Program-made: the position numbers and the translations under genes
Notes under the pieces: model-generated
Told to the model about the DNA's origin: nothing
Database searches by the model: none
The model's input: only the letters and a program-made list of their open reading frames with translations
Part shown: positions 17,605 through 26,820 of the stretch, piece after piece
How positions within the stretch are numbered: position 1 is the stretch's first letter
Layout: the number at the start of each line of letters is the position of its first letter
Assembly (NCBI GenBank): GCA_029213145.1
Contig: JARGNK010000003.1
Span: forward strand, 58,007-102,250
DNA: 44,244 bases
Source of the DNA: Rubripirellula sp.
GTDB lineage: Bacteria > Planctomycetota > Planctomycetia > Pirellulales > Pirellulaceae
Direction of reading: 5' to 3'

Positions 17605-19044
17605 TCAGTGGGGAACAACGATCCATGTCAAGAGTAATAAGACCAGCGTTGCCAAGAGCGCAAAGACACGTAGCACCCAGCGGTCCGCCAGATAAAGCGA
17701 TCTATCGATTCGCATGCCTCGAGCCCACAAGACAAATGATGATCCAACCATGATTGTGAGGACGTTGATTGTGACCAACAGCAGTGGGCCAATCACGGGT
17801 GTTCCCTGGTCGCTTCGTTCAAAATAGCCAAACGCAATTTGCAAGCCCGCTGTGGAAATCGGTGGCACTAGGGCTGCTGCGATGGCCGCACCGGCGAGGG
17901 CCGACGAGAGATGAGTTCGCGTTCTTGCATAGGATGCAGCTAACCCACCCACTAGACCAACGCAAAAATCAAGAGGCGATGGTCGGCAGCGGGCCCACAT
18001 CTCTGAGGTGATGTCGGGATCATAGATCAGCCAATACAACCATCCAAATAAGATGCTTGCGGTCAATGCGCCAGTGAAGCCAAGGCTGATGGTCAGCATT
18101 GCATTCTTGAATAGCGGGCGATTTCCTTGGATAAGTGCCAGGCCCGCTCCCAGAATCGGTGTCATTAACGGAGCAATGAGCATTGCTCCGATGATTACTG
18201 CGGCTGAGTTTTGAAGCAATCCGAAGGCAGCCAACATGGACGATGCCGAAATCAACCCAAGGTATTCGAGGTTGGGTTGTGAACCGATTTGCAAATCGTT
18301 GGCTAAGTCGACGCGATGCTCGCGTGACATCAACGGCACGATCGATTCGCTCCAGGATCGCAGCTTGCCAGCGAAAGATTCCATCAATGTGTCGCCGCTG
18401 TGAACCAATGCTACCGCGGGAGGCGTGGTTTGTTCTAACAACGCGATACTCGTCGCGTAGTGACGATCTGATTTGGTTGGTCCTTGGACGCCACACAAAA
18501 GCAGATCACCTGGTTCGACTGATTGAACATTGGCCGCGGTCATTACGGCAGTGGGTGCGTCGTTGGACTCGTCGTCCGAATCGAGAATCAGTGCATTGGT
18601 GGATGATTGGCCAAACATTTGCTTCGCAGCAAGATTGGTCAATTGCTCGCGGTCCTTAAAAACGCAGATCAATTGCCCCGTGGAGTTTGGCTCAGGTCCT
18701 GAACGGAGCCACATCGTTGGGTACATCGATTCTATAAACAACTGCTGCTGGAAATCAGATTCGTCTGGGTGAAACAGCATGAAGAGTTTTTCGCATTTCA
18801 CCGTCCTCGCATAGGACAGAACTGCCCGCACATCATTGTCGACGATGGCCGATCGAAACTTTAGGGAGGTGTCCGAGACCTCTGCAAGTTTTCGTTTAAT
18901 GTACTCTGCCAACGTCTTGCGTTCCGAATCGGCAACTACGACGTGGATCGTTGGTGATGATGTTGAACGTTCTGACATTCTTTGGCACCATCGGATGCCA
19001 ACTTGGAGTTGTTTTTCATTTGCGACAATGAACACGACGGACAT
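17605..19044 (-). CDS. DUF389-family membrane protein with USP-like N-terminal region
   Basis: The 479-residue product has a soluble N-terminal region (1 to about 245) that resembles universal-stress-protein-type folds (MSVVFIVANEKQL start, then SPTIHVVVADSE) and a membrane region from about residue 258. The latter contains the DUF389 hallmark NLEYLGLISASSMLAAFGLL and SAAVIIGAMLIAPLMTPILG, then GGLAASYARTRTHLSSALAG and AAIAAALVPPISTAG, with about six membrane segments and a last hydrophobic helix (WVLRVFALLATLVLLLLTWIV). DUF389 proteins are widespread and have no agreed function. Start ATG at 19044. It is a single gene with a long 5' intergenic stretch, so it has its own promoter. The conserved proline-glycine pattern in the membrane part suggests a transport or channel role, which is inference only. 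Confidence 0.92.
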   Translation of the reverse strand: MSVVFIVANEKQLQVGIRWCQRMSERSTSSPTIHVVVADSERKTLAEYIKRKLAEVSDTSLKFRSAIVDNDVRAVLSYARTVKCEKLFMLFHPDESDFQQQLFIESMYPTMWLRSGPEPNSTGQLICVFKDREQLTNLAAKQMFGQSSTNALILDSDDESNDAPTAVMTAANVQSVEPGDLLLCGVQGPTKSDRHYATSIALLEQTTPPAVALVHSGDTLMESFAGKLRSWSESIVPLMSREHRVDLANDLQIGSQPNLEYLGLISASSMLAAFGLLQNSAAVIIGAMLIAPLMTPILGAGLALIQGNRPLFKNAMLTISLGFTGALTASILFGWLYWLIYDPDITSEMWARCRPSPLDFCVGLVGGLAASYARTRTHLSSALAGAAIAAALVPPISTAGLQIAFGYFERSDQGTPVIGPLLLVTINVLTIMVGSSFVLWARGMRIDRSLYLADRWVLRVFALLATLVLLLLTWIVVPH

Positions 19045-19803
19045 AGTTGGTACCCGGTTAGGTGAAAACTCAAGCGCGCTTGATTGAGTTCAATATCGAT
19101 CTGATTTTCAGTGGGTTCAGAGTTGGCCTATGTAGGATCAATCGAGAGTCGATACTCCCCTTTTCGCCAATACATCTCGCCGAAGGTCGACAGGATCCGC
19201 GATTCGATCAATGTGATTTGGGAAGTTGTTTCTTGTTGGGACGATTCGGCAAACTACGGTTGGTGATGCTGTTGGCAAGACCCGACGGGTTTGGCTGAGC
19301 ATGGTTTGCAATTGTCTATAAGGTCCCGCTGGTGCTGGATGTTTTGGTCACGGTTGAATGATGATTTCTTGAATCTCACAGCTGACGGCATGATATTGCA
19401 CCGGCATGGTATAGCAGGTTGGGTCACTGTGTGGCGAGTGTTGATCCCGGTGATGGTTCAATATCAGACCAAGCAGTCAAGTTTCAACACTCACTGGCCT
19501 GTGTCGTGTGGATTTGGGTGCAGTTAACGCGATGTCTCGTACTGTTTGATTGCGTTTCGAATCCCCTGTCGCGTGAGTGGCGAATCGGTCGCTTCGGGAT
19601 CTGGGTCCGGTTCTATTTCGACACTGTATTTTGCAGTCGCATCTACTTGTTTTTATTTGGCGATGTAGAGAGTCTGGCTGTCGAATCACACGCGAGCGAT
19701 GAATTGAAATTCAAATCCGATTGTTGAAATCGGTGCGACATTATGCCGAAGCAAATTCATAATTAGAGGAACCGTGCGAATGGTCTCCTGTAACTCGCCT
19801 CGA
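19045..19803. other. Long intergenic stretch, no gene recognised
   Basis: These 759 bases separate the start of the DUF389 gene from the end of the NosR-like gene, both on the minus strand. Several short open frames exist on the plus strand but none reads like a protein. A TTTCGAATCCC sequence near 19553-19566 recalls a tRNA T-loop but has no matching arms. The stretch must hold the DUF389 promoter near its left end. I see no clear terminator for the gene at 19804-21504. Confidence 0.45.
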
Positions 19804-21504
19804 TCAATTGAAATATCGCCACGAAATTGCAAAAGCGATCAGTGCTAAAGCGACGAGATCAGCGTGTTGGATTCGGTGACTTGTTGCGGTGCGGCGAAGG
19901 TGGTCGAGCAATCGTCCGGTTGGGCAACCAAATCGGCAGTACGCCATCGGAATAAAGGCCGTGATCAGGAGTGTTGTGCAAGCCAATCCGATCGATCCCC
20001 AGCCTGCGAGTCGAAATAAATAGGCATGAAACGGCTCCCAAGTAGACAGGTCGAGACTTGGGACGATGACTAACGCTAAGTAGGCAACCACAAGCGTGAT
20101 GCCTGGCAGATATCGCATCGAACGTCTCAGTCGTGCAGGGATTTCGATTCGACGTTTTGATTTGGGTGTGGGGCGGAGTAGTTGTTGAATTGCCCCGTGC
20201 GGGCAAAGGTGGTTGCAGTATGGGTTGAGCTTGGTGATTGGTGGTGTGAACAAGCTCACCGCGGCAAGCGTTGCCAGGGCTGGGGCCAGTCGCCAAGCGA
20301 TCCCTTCGGCTGACCAACCAGCTACCAAGGCCAGCGAGATCAAATTGCCCGACCAGAGTCCGATGACAAGGACGACGGTTAACAACCAGCAGCGGCGTAG
20401 TTTGCCATGATGGAATCGTTTGAATCGACTGAGCGTCGTTAAAAGTAGGAGCAAGGTGATCGTTGCATAGTCGGCTGGTGTGAACCGGATTGAGGACAGG
20501 AAACCCGTTGATTCTGTTTCAGCGATTGATTGTTGCTCCTGTTGCCTCGCTGCTGCAGCGACGAGCGTGTCGGCGATCGCTTGACTGGTCATGGTAGCTC
20601 CCGAGACACCTTCTACACCGGCTTCTTGTGGAGAAAATTCACCGAGTTGTTGAGTGGTTTTGTTGCGAAAAATGCTCCAAAAACCGCGTTCCTGCCGGAC
20701 ATAACCCACGTAAGGTTCGTTGTCGAAGGAGGATCGAATCTTCAACGACTCGATTTGCTGATCGGGGTTCAGTTTCAGCAATAATTCCGTTGGGCCCTGA
20801 TACCCAATGACTCCATCGCAAAGCGGGCCAGTTCGAATCACTTGGCCAAGGATTTTTTTGTCTTGGTCACGGACGGTTCCGGTTTTTGCATCGACGCTTG
20901 CTGCTTTTGGAAACCACGGAGTGATCTCAGCCACATTGAGTGGGTCGGCAAAAACGAGGGAGGGCCGTGCTTCACCGATACGAGCCAACACGCCTTGGGC
21001 GAGTGCTAAGGAGGTCAGCGTTGCTCCCGAGACGGCATCGATTTTGGCTTGTCGCGGCGGATCACCCCAAGACCAGCCCTCGAACTGTTCAAAAAAAGCT
21101 TTGTCTTGAGCGACCGCTTGCACATGTTCTTCGGTGTCGGCGCTCGACAAAATGGCGACTGAAGCGATTCTTAATTCAGGCGTGAGCAGGATCGAAGCCT
21201 CCGTCGGTCCGCGATAACCGATTGCATCAGTGGCAGCTGGTAACGTGCGAGCAATCCATCCCAGAGGTTCGCTATTGGGACCGGTGAGGGGCCACAATCC
21301 ATTCGGGTTTGGATCTCGCCCGATGGTCGCCGAAGCCAATTGCCCGTCCTTGCCGATCAGTCGGTCGATCGGTGGAGCAACTGAGTCGTCATGAACCGTT
21401 GTTGATGCTGGCGATGGGATTAGCAACAGCAGTGTGGTGACCATCGCGACACGCACGGTGTGTACCAGTGGTGCCAGCCGCCGATTACGCTTCTGTTGGT
21501 GCAA
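19804..21504 (-). CDS. NosR/PceC-like membrane flavoprotein with two FMN-binding domains
   Basis: The 566-residue product starts with a basic n-region (KRNRR) and a hydrophobic stretch (AMVTTLLLLIPSPAS), so the following domains face outward. Two FMN-binding domains follow, each with a flavinylation motif: DAVSGATLTS (D156 to S165; T162 the expected flavin-linked residue) and EGVSGATMTS (298-307; T304). The C-terminal half (from about 345) has six membrane segments and two CxxxCP motifs (C430-C434 with NHL between; C523-C527 with RFG between), as in NosR, NapH and PceC. The terminal ferredoxin-type CxxCxxC clusters of NosR are absent, which makes it closer to PceC. It should pass electrons between quinol and an outer redox partner. 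The TTG start at 21504 lies 3 bases after the stop of the upstream FAD oxidoreductase gene, so the two are coupled. Confidence 0.88.
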   Translation of the reverse strand: MHQQKRNRRLAPLVHTVRVAMVTTLLLLIPSPASTTVHDDSVAPPIDRLIGKDGQLASATIGRDPNPNGLWPLTGPNSEPLGWIARTLPAATDAIGYRGPTEASILLTPELRIASVAILSSADTEEHVQAVAQDKAFFEQFEGWSWGDPPRQAKIDAVSGATLTSLALAQGVLARIGEARPSLVFADPLNVAEITPWFPKAASVDAKTGTVRDQDKKILGQVIRTGPLCDGVIGYQGPTELLLKLNPDQQIESLKIRSSFDNEPYVGYVRQERGFWSIFRNKTTQQLGEFSPQEAGVEGVSGATMTSQAIADTLVAAAARQQEQQSIAETESTGFLSSIRFTPADYATITLLLLLTTLSRFKRFHHGKLRRCWLLTVVLVIGLWSGNLISLALVAGWSAEGIAWRLAPALATLAAVSLFTPPITKLNPYCNHLCPHGAIQQLLRPTPKSKRRIEIPARLRRSMRYLPGITLVVAYLALVIVPSLDLSTWEPFHAYLFRLAGWGSIGLACTTLLITAFIPMAYCRFGCPTGRLLDHLRRTATSHRIQHADLVALALIAFAISWRYFN

Positions 21505-21507
21505 GGT

Positions 21508-23781
21508 TTATTTGACCTCGATTAAACGCATCGCATCCACATGCACGGTACCGTCTGCCCCGGTTGTGCTGACTTTCACCGTGACCACTTGACCCTTGGC
21601 GAGTTCAATTTTAGTCACGGTCGCGACATCCTGTTCGTACTTCTTTCGTTGATCGATTTGATGGTGACTTGTTTGCTCATTCCATTGGACAGCAACTGGT
21701 GTGTTGGTGGCCCGGTTGGGATGCGACTGAGTGAAAAGTTGCACTGCGTAGTTACCAGGCTTTGCCGCTGTTAATTTAAACGTTGCAACGGAATTTCCGT
21801 TCGGTGATGCATACTTGTAACCGTAGCCAACATAGTTTTTTAGGCCATTTCCATCGGTCCATTTACCTTCCACCTTGGCATCATCGTCATCGACGACAGT
21901 GCCCTCCAGTTTCGCGATCTCCATCCCAGTCGGTGGTCCATAGGGTCCGGCCAATGGGAGTGCATCTTCGGGGATCACGATTCGGGCTGAGGGTGTGCTG
22001 CGGCGTGCCTTGCCGGGGAGTTCCAATAATTCCAGTAACTCCTCGAGGTGATCTTCATAGATGTCGCGAGGGTCACAATCGTGAAGGGCGCAAAGGGATG
22101 CCGCTTTGCCGACGACTTCACCCATCATTCCGCATGTCTTCATCACTCGGGTCGTGCCCAACGCTTCGTGTGTGACGCTGATACAACGTCCAGCCATGAA
22201 CAGATTATTGATGTTGCGACTGTAGAAACAACGGTAAGGCACGGGATACCCGTACCTGCGATCGACTCCGCGATTGTGAACCGCAATTGATATGAACGGG
22301 TTTTCAGGGAACTTTTTTGCGTACTGTTGCTTGGGATAGTGGAGATCAATTGACCAAGTGCTCGGAACGCAGCCGTCTGGGAAATCACGTTTGTTGACGA
22401 TGTCGTCTTGGTTTAACACGACATCGCCCATCAACCTTCGGCTTTCGCGCGGACCACCGACATAAGCGATCCAAGTCAAGAAAGCAGTTGCGTGATCCGC
22501 TGCACCGTCCCGGTTTTTCATCGCATTGAAGGCGCCATAAACCGCACGTAGATTCCAATCGCGGATTCCCTCAGCGTCTCCGATCGCATCTTTATCGAAT
22601 CCTGATTCCCAAAACCATTGACCATGGTGGTCTCGCGGATATGGAAAATCTTCCATGGTTAGATCGAGAGCCCAGGGGGTGTTGGGGAAACCGCGAGGTG
22701 ATTCACCCTCGTCCCAAGCCCACATGTTGCTCATTCCCATGCGACCATCGGGGGCCATTTCCCAATCCGCCTGAGCCCAGGTCCCAATCCACCCATGGCC
22801 GGTGCAATCCGAGAAAGCGTCGCCGATGATTCTCAGTTCAGTTCCTGTTTGAGTATCCAACGCCAAGACGGCTTTGATCCGCTGGCCGTCCATTTCGACA
22901 CCATGCGCATGATGGTTCAGCAGCAGATCGATGTTCGGTTCGGATCGGACGATTGCTTCTTTTTTCGCATCACCAAACTCTTCGTAAGTTCCGGGGGACT
23001 TGGTTGCTTTGTCAGCTACCTCTTCGATGATTTCGCCAATCCTTGGAAACTTGCCGCGTCGAATATTCCCCTTGGCCCAGACGCGGACTTCGCTCGACCC
23101 ATTGCCTCCCAAAACAGGGCGATCTTGGACGAGGGCAACGCGACAACCCATTCGGGCTGCTGATATGGCGGCCCCCATGCCAGCGTAGCCACCGCCAATT
23201 ACTACCAAATCGTAGGGGCCACGGGTTTGTGGTCTTGCCGGTAATCCGAGTTGTTGCCGTCGCCATTGGGAGAGTACTTCTTGCGCGGGTGGCGGTGTCG
23301 CATCGAGGTCCGTGGTCAAATAGATGCAGTCGCATCGACCGTCAAACCCGGTCAAGTCTTTGAGCGTCAACTGAGTTTCACCTGTTTTCAACCGAGTGGT
23401 CCCGCCGTCATGCCAATTCCATTTTTCGCCCTTTGTTCCAAACACGGTGGTGAGTGGCTGTTCATTGATGATTAGTTGGAACTTGCCGGGCGAAGGTTTT
23501 GCACCCCAACGGGCGACCCAGTCGAAGGTTCGAACCCAGACTCGGTACGTTCCCGACTCTTTAACTTCAATGGTCGTTGCAGCATTTTTAACCGGGCGGC
23601 CCAGGCCATGAGCTAACAGGTAGGGTGAGCCCATTTGTTGAATGAACTGTGTGTCCAGTTTCCAGCCACCACGATCGGCAAAGCTTTCCGCTTCCACGAA
23701 AATTTCAGCAGCAGTGGTGGTTGCTGATTCCTGGCCAATCAGTGCGACTGCAATGAGGGCGAACGTTCTAAGTTGGTGCAT
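21508..23781 (-). CDS. Secreted FAD-dependent oxidoreductase (FAD_oxidored family)
   Basis: The 757-residue product has a signal peptide (RTFALIAVALIGQES, cleavage near residue 24). Residues 25 to about 175 form a beta-rich carbohydrate-binding-like region (FVEAESFADRGGW, GTYRVWVRTFDW). A Rossmann FAD-binding motif follows at YDLVVIGGGYAGMGAAISAARMG (about 192-214; cited in part: VVIGGGYAGMGAAISAARMG), then GGNGSSEVRVWAKG, a central family-typical part with VHNRGVDRRYGYPVPYRC, and NLFMAGRCISVTHEALGTTRVM as the C-terminal FAD motif. The last 120 residues (from about 640) are another beta-rich domain ending in VHVDAMRLIEVK. Such proteins are expanded in planctomycetes and are thought to oxidise or modify sugars; the exact substrate is unknown. 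The next gene starts 3 bases later and encodes a membrane flavin/Fe-S protein that could take up its electrons. Confidence 0.92.
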   Translation of the reverse strand: MHQLRTFALIAVALIGQESATTTAAEIFVEAESFADRGGWKLDTQFIQQMGSPYLLAHGLGRPVKNAATTIEVKESGTYRVWVRTFDWVARWGAKPSPGKFQLIINEQPLTTVFGTKGEKWNWHDGGTTRLKTGETQLTLKDLTGFDGRCDCIYLTTDLDATPPPAQEVLSQWRRQQLGLPARPQTRGPYDLVVIGGGYAGMGAAISAARMGCRVALVQDRPVLGGNGSSEVRVWAKGNIRRGKFPRIGEIIEEVADKATKSPGTYEEFGDAKKEAIVRSEPNIDLLLNHHAHGVEMDGQRIKAVLALDTQTGTELRIIGDAFSDCTGHGWIGTWAQADWEMAPDGRMGMSNMWAWDEGESPRGFPNTPWALDLTMEDFPYPRDHHGQWFWESGFDKDAIGDAEGIRDWNLRAVYGAFNAMKNRDGAADHATAFLTWIAYVGGPRESRRLMGDVVLNQDDIVNKRDFPDGCVPSTWSIDLHYPKQQYAKKFPENPFISIAVHNRGVDRRYGYPVPYRCFYSRNINNLFMAGRCISVTHEALGTTRVMKTCGMMGEVVGKAASLCALHDCDPRDIYEDHLEELLELLELPGKARRSTPSARIVIPEDALPLAGPYGPPTGMEIAKLEGTVVDDDDAKVEGKWTDGNGLKNYVGYGYKYASPNGNSVATFKLTAAKPGNYAVQLFTQSHPNRATNTPVAVQWNEQTSHHQIDQRKKYEQDVATVTKIELAKGQVVTVKVSTTGADGTVHVDAMRLIEVK

Positions 23782-23910
23782 GGATTCCGTTGCTGAAACG
23801 TAGGTCTGTGAAAGTGTCTTCTAGATACCATCATAGCCGCTGGCTGGCGTCATTTCGTCTGGGGCCTAAATTGGCATGGCGCGATAGTGGGCGATGACAG
23901 TCGTTACAGG

Positions 23911-24519
23911 CTAAGAGAGTGGTCGCAGGCCGTGGTGCTGGCGGATAGTCTGCAAAAGCTTGAATGCCGGTGGGTGAGATTTGACCAATCGCACGATTGC
24001 GGTGCCACTCATCTGCCACGGTTCGGTCAGTTGGCGAGGTTGGCCGCCGCAGGCGTGCAGATCGTTCAGCAGCAGCGCCAAGAACGGGGCCTTGTCTGGA
24101 TTGGTGTCTGCCAAGCGGGTTGCTTTGCCACGCATCGATCCACTGATTCGCGTTTGTCGAAACGCTTGCTCCGGATTTGAAACTGGGCCGTCAAGGATCG
24201 AGGGGGTGCGGATCTCGACTGCTAATTTCATCCTCAGTCGTTGCAAGGCGACACCACGATTGTCGGCTTGGCTGCGCCGCTCGGTCGCTTCGGCCACGAC
24301 CCCTGTCAGCTGGTGTGTCAGAAAGACACCGCTGCTTGTCTTGTTTCGATGCTGACCACCTGGTCCACTACGACGTTGGGTTCGCAGTTCGCATTGCTTC
24401 AAAAGTTGATCGGGTGGCATTAAGGTGGGATGTGGACCGTCGGCGTATTCGATTGGGTACCGAAGAGTTGCCGTTATTTCCGGTGTGTGGCCTTCAGGCG
24501 GGTTCTGCGGCTGGCTCAT
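23911..24519 (-). CDS. Class I release-factor-like GGQ-domain protein
   Basis: The 202-residue product contains the peptidyl-tRNA hydrolysis domain of release factors: CELRTQRRSGPGGQHRNKTS with the GGQ at residues 54-56, followed by GVFLTHQLTGVVAEATERRS and QADNRGVALQRLRMKL. It lacks the codon-recognition domain of RF1 and RF2, and it lacks the Lys/Arg-rich C-terminal tail that lets ArfB enter empty mRNA channels. Instead about 90 C-terminal residues (from GPVSNPEQAFRQTRIS) form a unique part. It is therefore most likely a ribosome-rescue or quality-control factor of the short RF-like type, acting in the cytoplasm. Start ATG at 24519 is fitting. It is a stand-alone gene, 60 bases downstream of the asparaginase-family gene on the same strand. 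Confidence 0.88.
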   Translation of the reverse strand: MSQPQNPPEGHTPEITATLRYPIEYADGPHPTLMPPDQLLKQCELRTQRRSGPGGQHRNKTSSGVFLTHQLTGVVAEATERRSQADNRGVALQRLRMKLAVEIRTPSILDGPVSNPEQAFRQTRISGSMRGKATRLADTNPDKAPFLALLLNDLHACGGQPRQLTEPWQMSGTAIVRLVKSHPPAFKLLQTIRQHHGLRPLS

Positions 24520-24579
24520 AGAGATGCCTTCCTGTAGCAGCCGAGTTCCAGGCTGTGGCTAGCTCGACTCGTGAAGGGA

Positions 24580-25527
24580 TTACTTGAGGCGTGTCTCAAA
24601 GCGTCCATTGCTGTCCGCAGACCCACAACTCATGCCAGGGGTGTTGTGCTGCATCACAATTTCACCCGTTCGGGACACAGCGATCAATCCACCGACACCC
24701 GGTTTCAGGGTCTGATCCATGATCTGTGTCACTGCATCATTGATGGATCGGCCTGCATAACGCATTTGAGCGGCAACGTCATAAGCAACACTATTGCGAA
24801 TGTATTCTTCGCCGACACCTGTCCCAGAGACAGCGCAGGTGTCGTTCGCAGCATACGTTCCCGCACCGATGATGGGTGAGTCTCCGATTCTGCCGGGCAA
24901 CTTATTTGGGGTGCCACCAGTACTTGTGCCTGCTGCGAGATTGCCGTGTTGATCGAGCACAACACATCCAACCGTTCCTAAATAAAGGCCATCCGGATTT
25001 GCATCGGGATGCGTGCTGCTGAGGAAGTAATCGGGATCGACTAATTCTTGATTCTGGTTGGCTGCGAATTGTTCGGCCCCTTCACCAGCTAGTAGCACAT
25101 GTTTGGTTTCGGTCATCACGCATTTGGCCAAGCGAATCGGGTTCTTGACATTGGTTACACCGGCGATTGCACCACAGTTTCGGGTCTTTCCATCCATGAT
25201 CGATGCATCGAGTTCGGCATGGCCATCCTTTGTGAGCACCGCCCCGCGACCGGCATTGAAGGCGGGATCATCTTCCAAGACTTGAACGACGGCCTGAACC
25301 GTGTCCACTGCGGTGGCACCTTCGGCGAGCATTTCGGCCCCCTTGCGCAGTGCTTGCTCAAGCCCATTGAGACGAGCGTTTCGCTTGGCATCATCCCAGT
25401 TGGTAGGATCGCCAGCACCGCCATGGATGACGACTACCCATTTTGGCGTTTCTTCGCCGTTTACGTTTTGGATCGACATGAGCAAACCTAGCAATAGAAA
25501 CCATCGGAAAAACATAGAATCTCTCAC
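24580..25527 (-). CDS. Secreted isoaspartyl peptidase/L-asparaginase (Ntn-hydrolase family)
   Basis: The 315-residue product belongs to the threonine-dependent asparaginase 2 family. The N-terminal part holds VVVIHGGAGDP, and the precursor cleavage and nucleophile site is LYLGTVGCVVLDQHGNLAAG with T185 as the expected new N-terminal catalytic threonine; the family-typical TSTGGTPNKLPGRIGDSPIIGAGTYA follows. The protein should self-cleave into alpha and beta chains and hydrolyse isoaspartyl dipeptides or asparagine. A signal peptide (FFRWFLLLGLLMSIQ, ending near residue 24) directs it out of the cytoplasm. The GTG start overlaps the stop of the upstream MnmE-type gene (GTGA), so translation is coupled; an ATG four codons on (25515) is the alternative start. 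The functional link to the GTPase is not obvious. Confidence 0.93.
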   Translation of the reverse strand: MRDSMFFRWFLLLGLLMSIQNVNGEETPKWVVVIHGGAGDPTNWDDAKRNARLNGLEQALRKGAEMLAEGATAVDTVQAVVQVLEDDPAFNAGRGAVLTKDGHAELDASIMDGKTRNCGAIAGVTNVKNPIRLAKCVMTETKHVLLAGEGAEQFAANQNQELVDPDYFLSSTHPDANPDGLYLGTVGCVVLDQHGNLAAGTSTGGTPNKLPGRIGDSPIIGAGTYAANDTCAVSGTGVGEEYIRNSVAYDVAAQMRYAGRSINDAVTQIMDQTLKPGVGGLIAVSRTGEIVMQHNTPGMSCGSADSNGRFETRLK

Positions 25528-26744
25528 TGTAGGGCCCCGCCAATCAACGCTTGAAGTGTAGCCGCCAACGGAAATTCCAGGGATGAGGTGGCGATTTGAG
25601 TCATTAGATCGCGCTGTCGCTGATTGAGCACAACAGGGGCACCTGGTTTGGGGGCGAATTGAAGAAGTTTTTGGCCAAGAAGCATCACTAAGGCATCGAT
25701 ACCTACGCCGGTCATCGCACTCGTGGCGACGTCGTTTTCGGAAAGAGCTTGGCCGCTTTTGACGAGGTCTACCTTATTGAGCACCCGGATTTGTGGGACC
25801 GACGAATGAAATGACGAAAAATCGACCGGTTTTTGGGAAGTCGCATCCTCCACTTGGATGACTAAATCTGCGGAATAGGCGGCGTGGAGGGCTCTCCGCA
25901 TCCCCTCCGCTTCGATCGGCTCACCGCCGTCACGGATGCCGGCAGTATCACTTAGCCTAACCGGGACGCCAGCGATGACGGTTTCGGTGTGTAAAACATC
26001 GCGAGTTGTGCCTGCTTGGTTGAACGTAATGCTTCGGTCAAAGCCGACCAACGCGTTGAGCAAACTGCTTTTTCCGACATTTGGCTTTCCGACGAGGACA
26101 ATTTTCCATGGTTCAGCGATTCGCATGGTCCAATCGGCGGAGCGGAGGATTGTTTGAGCCTCCGATTTTGCGGCTGCGAGGATTTCGGGTGAAGTTGGTT
26201 GGGATTGCCACTGGAGTGCCCAATTAAGGAGTGCTCCGCGGACCTGTGCTAACGCGACTGCCGCCGTCTTTTCAGTCAGGCAGCGAGACAATACCGCTTC
26301 TGCCTCGGTAATGACGAGTGGCGATTCCGTACTGATCTCGCGAACCCGTTTGGCTCCGCATTGCTGCAGGTCCGCAAGGATTCTTTCAATCGCAGCCGTT
26401 CCGCCATGGCAGTGAATTTCCCAATGATTTGCGGTGATCGCTGTGATCACGACGGTTTCATCGGGGTGATTCGTCGTGGGTTGATTCGTCCCGAGATCTG
26501 CCTGGGTGGCATCTGGACCCGTCCAGTGACCGAGGCGAACCTGACCCACGGAGGCTGGCTGATCAACGGCCAGCCGACTGCAGCGTTTTAGGATCCGTTG
26601 GGCATCCGGTCCACGCACTGCGACAACCGCAATCGCGCTCCGCCCCGTGCCGGTCAGGCAAGTACATTGTGTGATTTGAGGAGCAATGAGCGCACGTCTT
26701 CCGGGATTGGTTTTGCTTTGGTGATCGTTTTGGGGTAAAGACAT
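25524..26744 (-). CDS. MnmE-type tRNA modification GTPase lacking the C-terminal FCIGK end
   Basis: The 406-residue product has the MnmE order of an N-terminal folate-binding-type part (GRSAIAVVAVRGPDA, then EIHCHGG at 109-115), helices, and an inserted GTPase domain with G1 GKPNVGKSS (219-227), G2 AGTTRDV (about 244-250), G3 DTAG (266-269) and G4 NKVD (323-326). All GTPase motifs are intact. Typical MnmE proteins have about 450 residues and end in FCIGK, whose cysteine is needed for tRNA wobble-uridine modification. Here the chain stops after RQRDLMTQIATSSLEF and PLAATLQALIGGALQ, so the last helix and the cysteine are missing and the helical domain is shortened. It may be a divergent paralogue or a modified enzyme. 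The gene symbol is left blank for that reason. Start ATG at 26744, divergent from the metallopeptidase operon. Confidence 0.85.
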   Translation of the reverse strand: MSLPQNDHQSKTNPGRRALIAPQITQCTCLTGTGRSAIAVVAVRGPDAQRILKRCSRLAVDQPASVGQVRLGHWTGPDATQADLGTNQPTTNHPDETVVITAITANHWEIHCHGGTAAIERILADLQQCGAKRVREISTESPLVITEAEAVLSRCLTEKTAAVALAQVRGALLNWALQWQSQPTSPEILAAAKSEAQTILRSADWTMRIAEPWKIVLVGKPNVGKSSLLNALVGFDRSITFNQAGTTRDVLHTETVIAGVPVRLSDTAGIRDGGEPIEAEGMRRALHAAYSADLVIQVEDATSQKPVDFSSFHSSVPQIRVLNKVDLVKSGQALSENDVATSAMTGVGIDALVMLLGQKLLQFAPKPGAPVVLNQRQRDLMTQIATSSLEFPLAATLQALIGGALQ

Positions 26745-26820
26745 ATAACAATGTTGAATAAACTACTCGATCCATCTTGTTTACTGAACTCGCACGAAAC
26801 CTGTTTGATCGTTTTTGATC

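Noticed and set aside
19553..19566. TTTCGAATCCC resembling a tRNA T-loop
   Set aside because: The flanking bases do not pair, and no acceptor stem, anticodon arm or D-arm can be laid around it.
23525..23542. GGTTCGAACCC resembling a tRNA T-arm
   Set aside because: It lies in the coding frame of the FAD oxidoreductase gene (WVRTFDW region) and no other tRNA arms are present.
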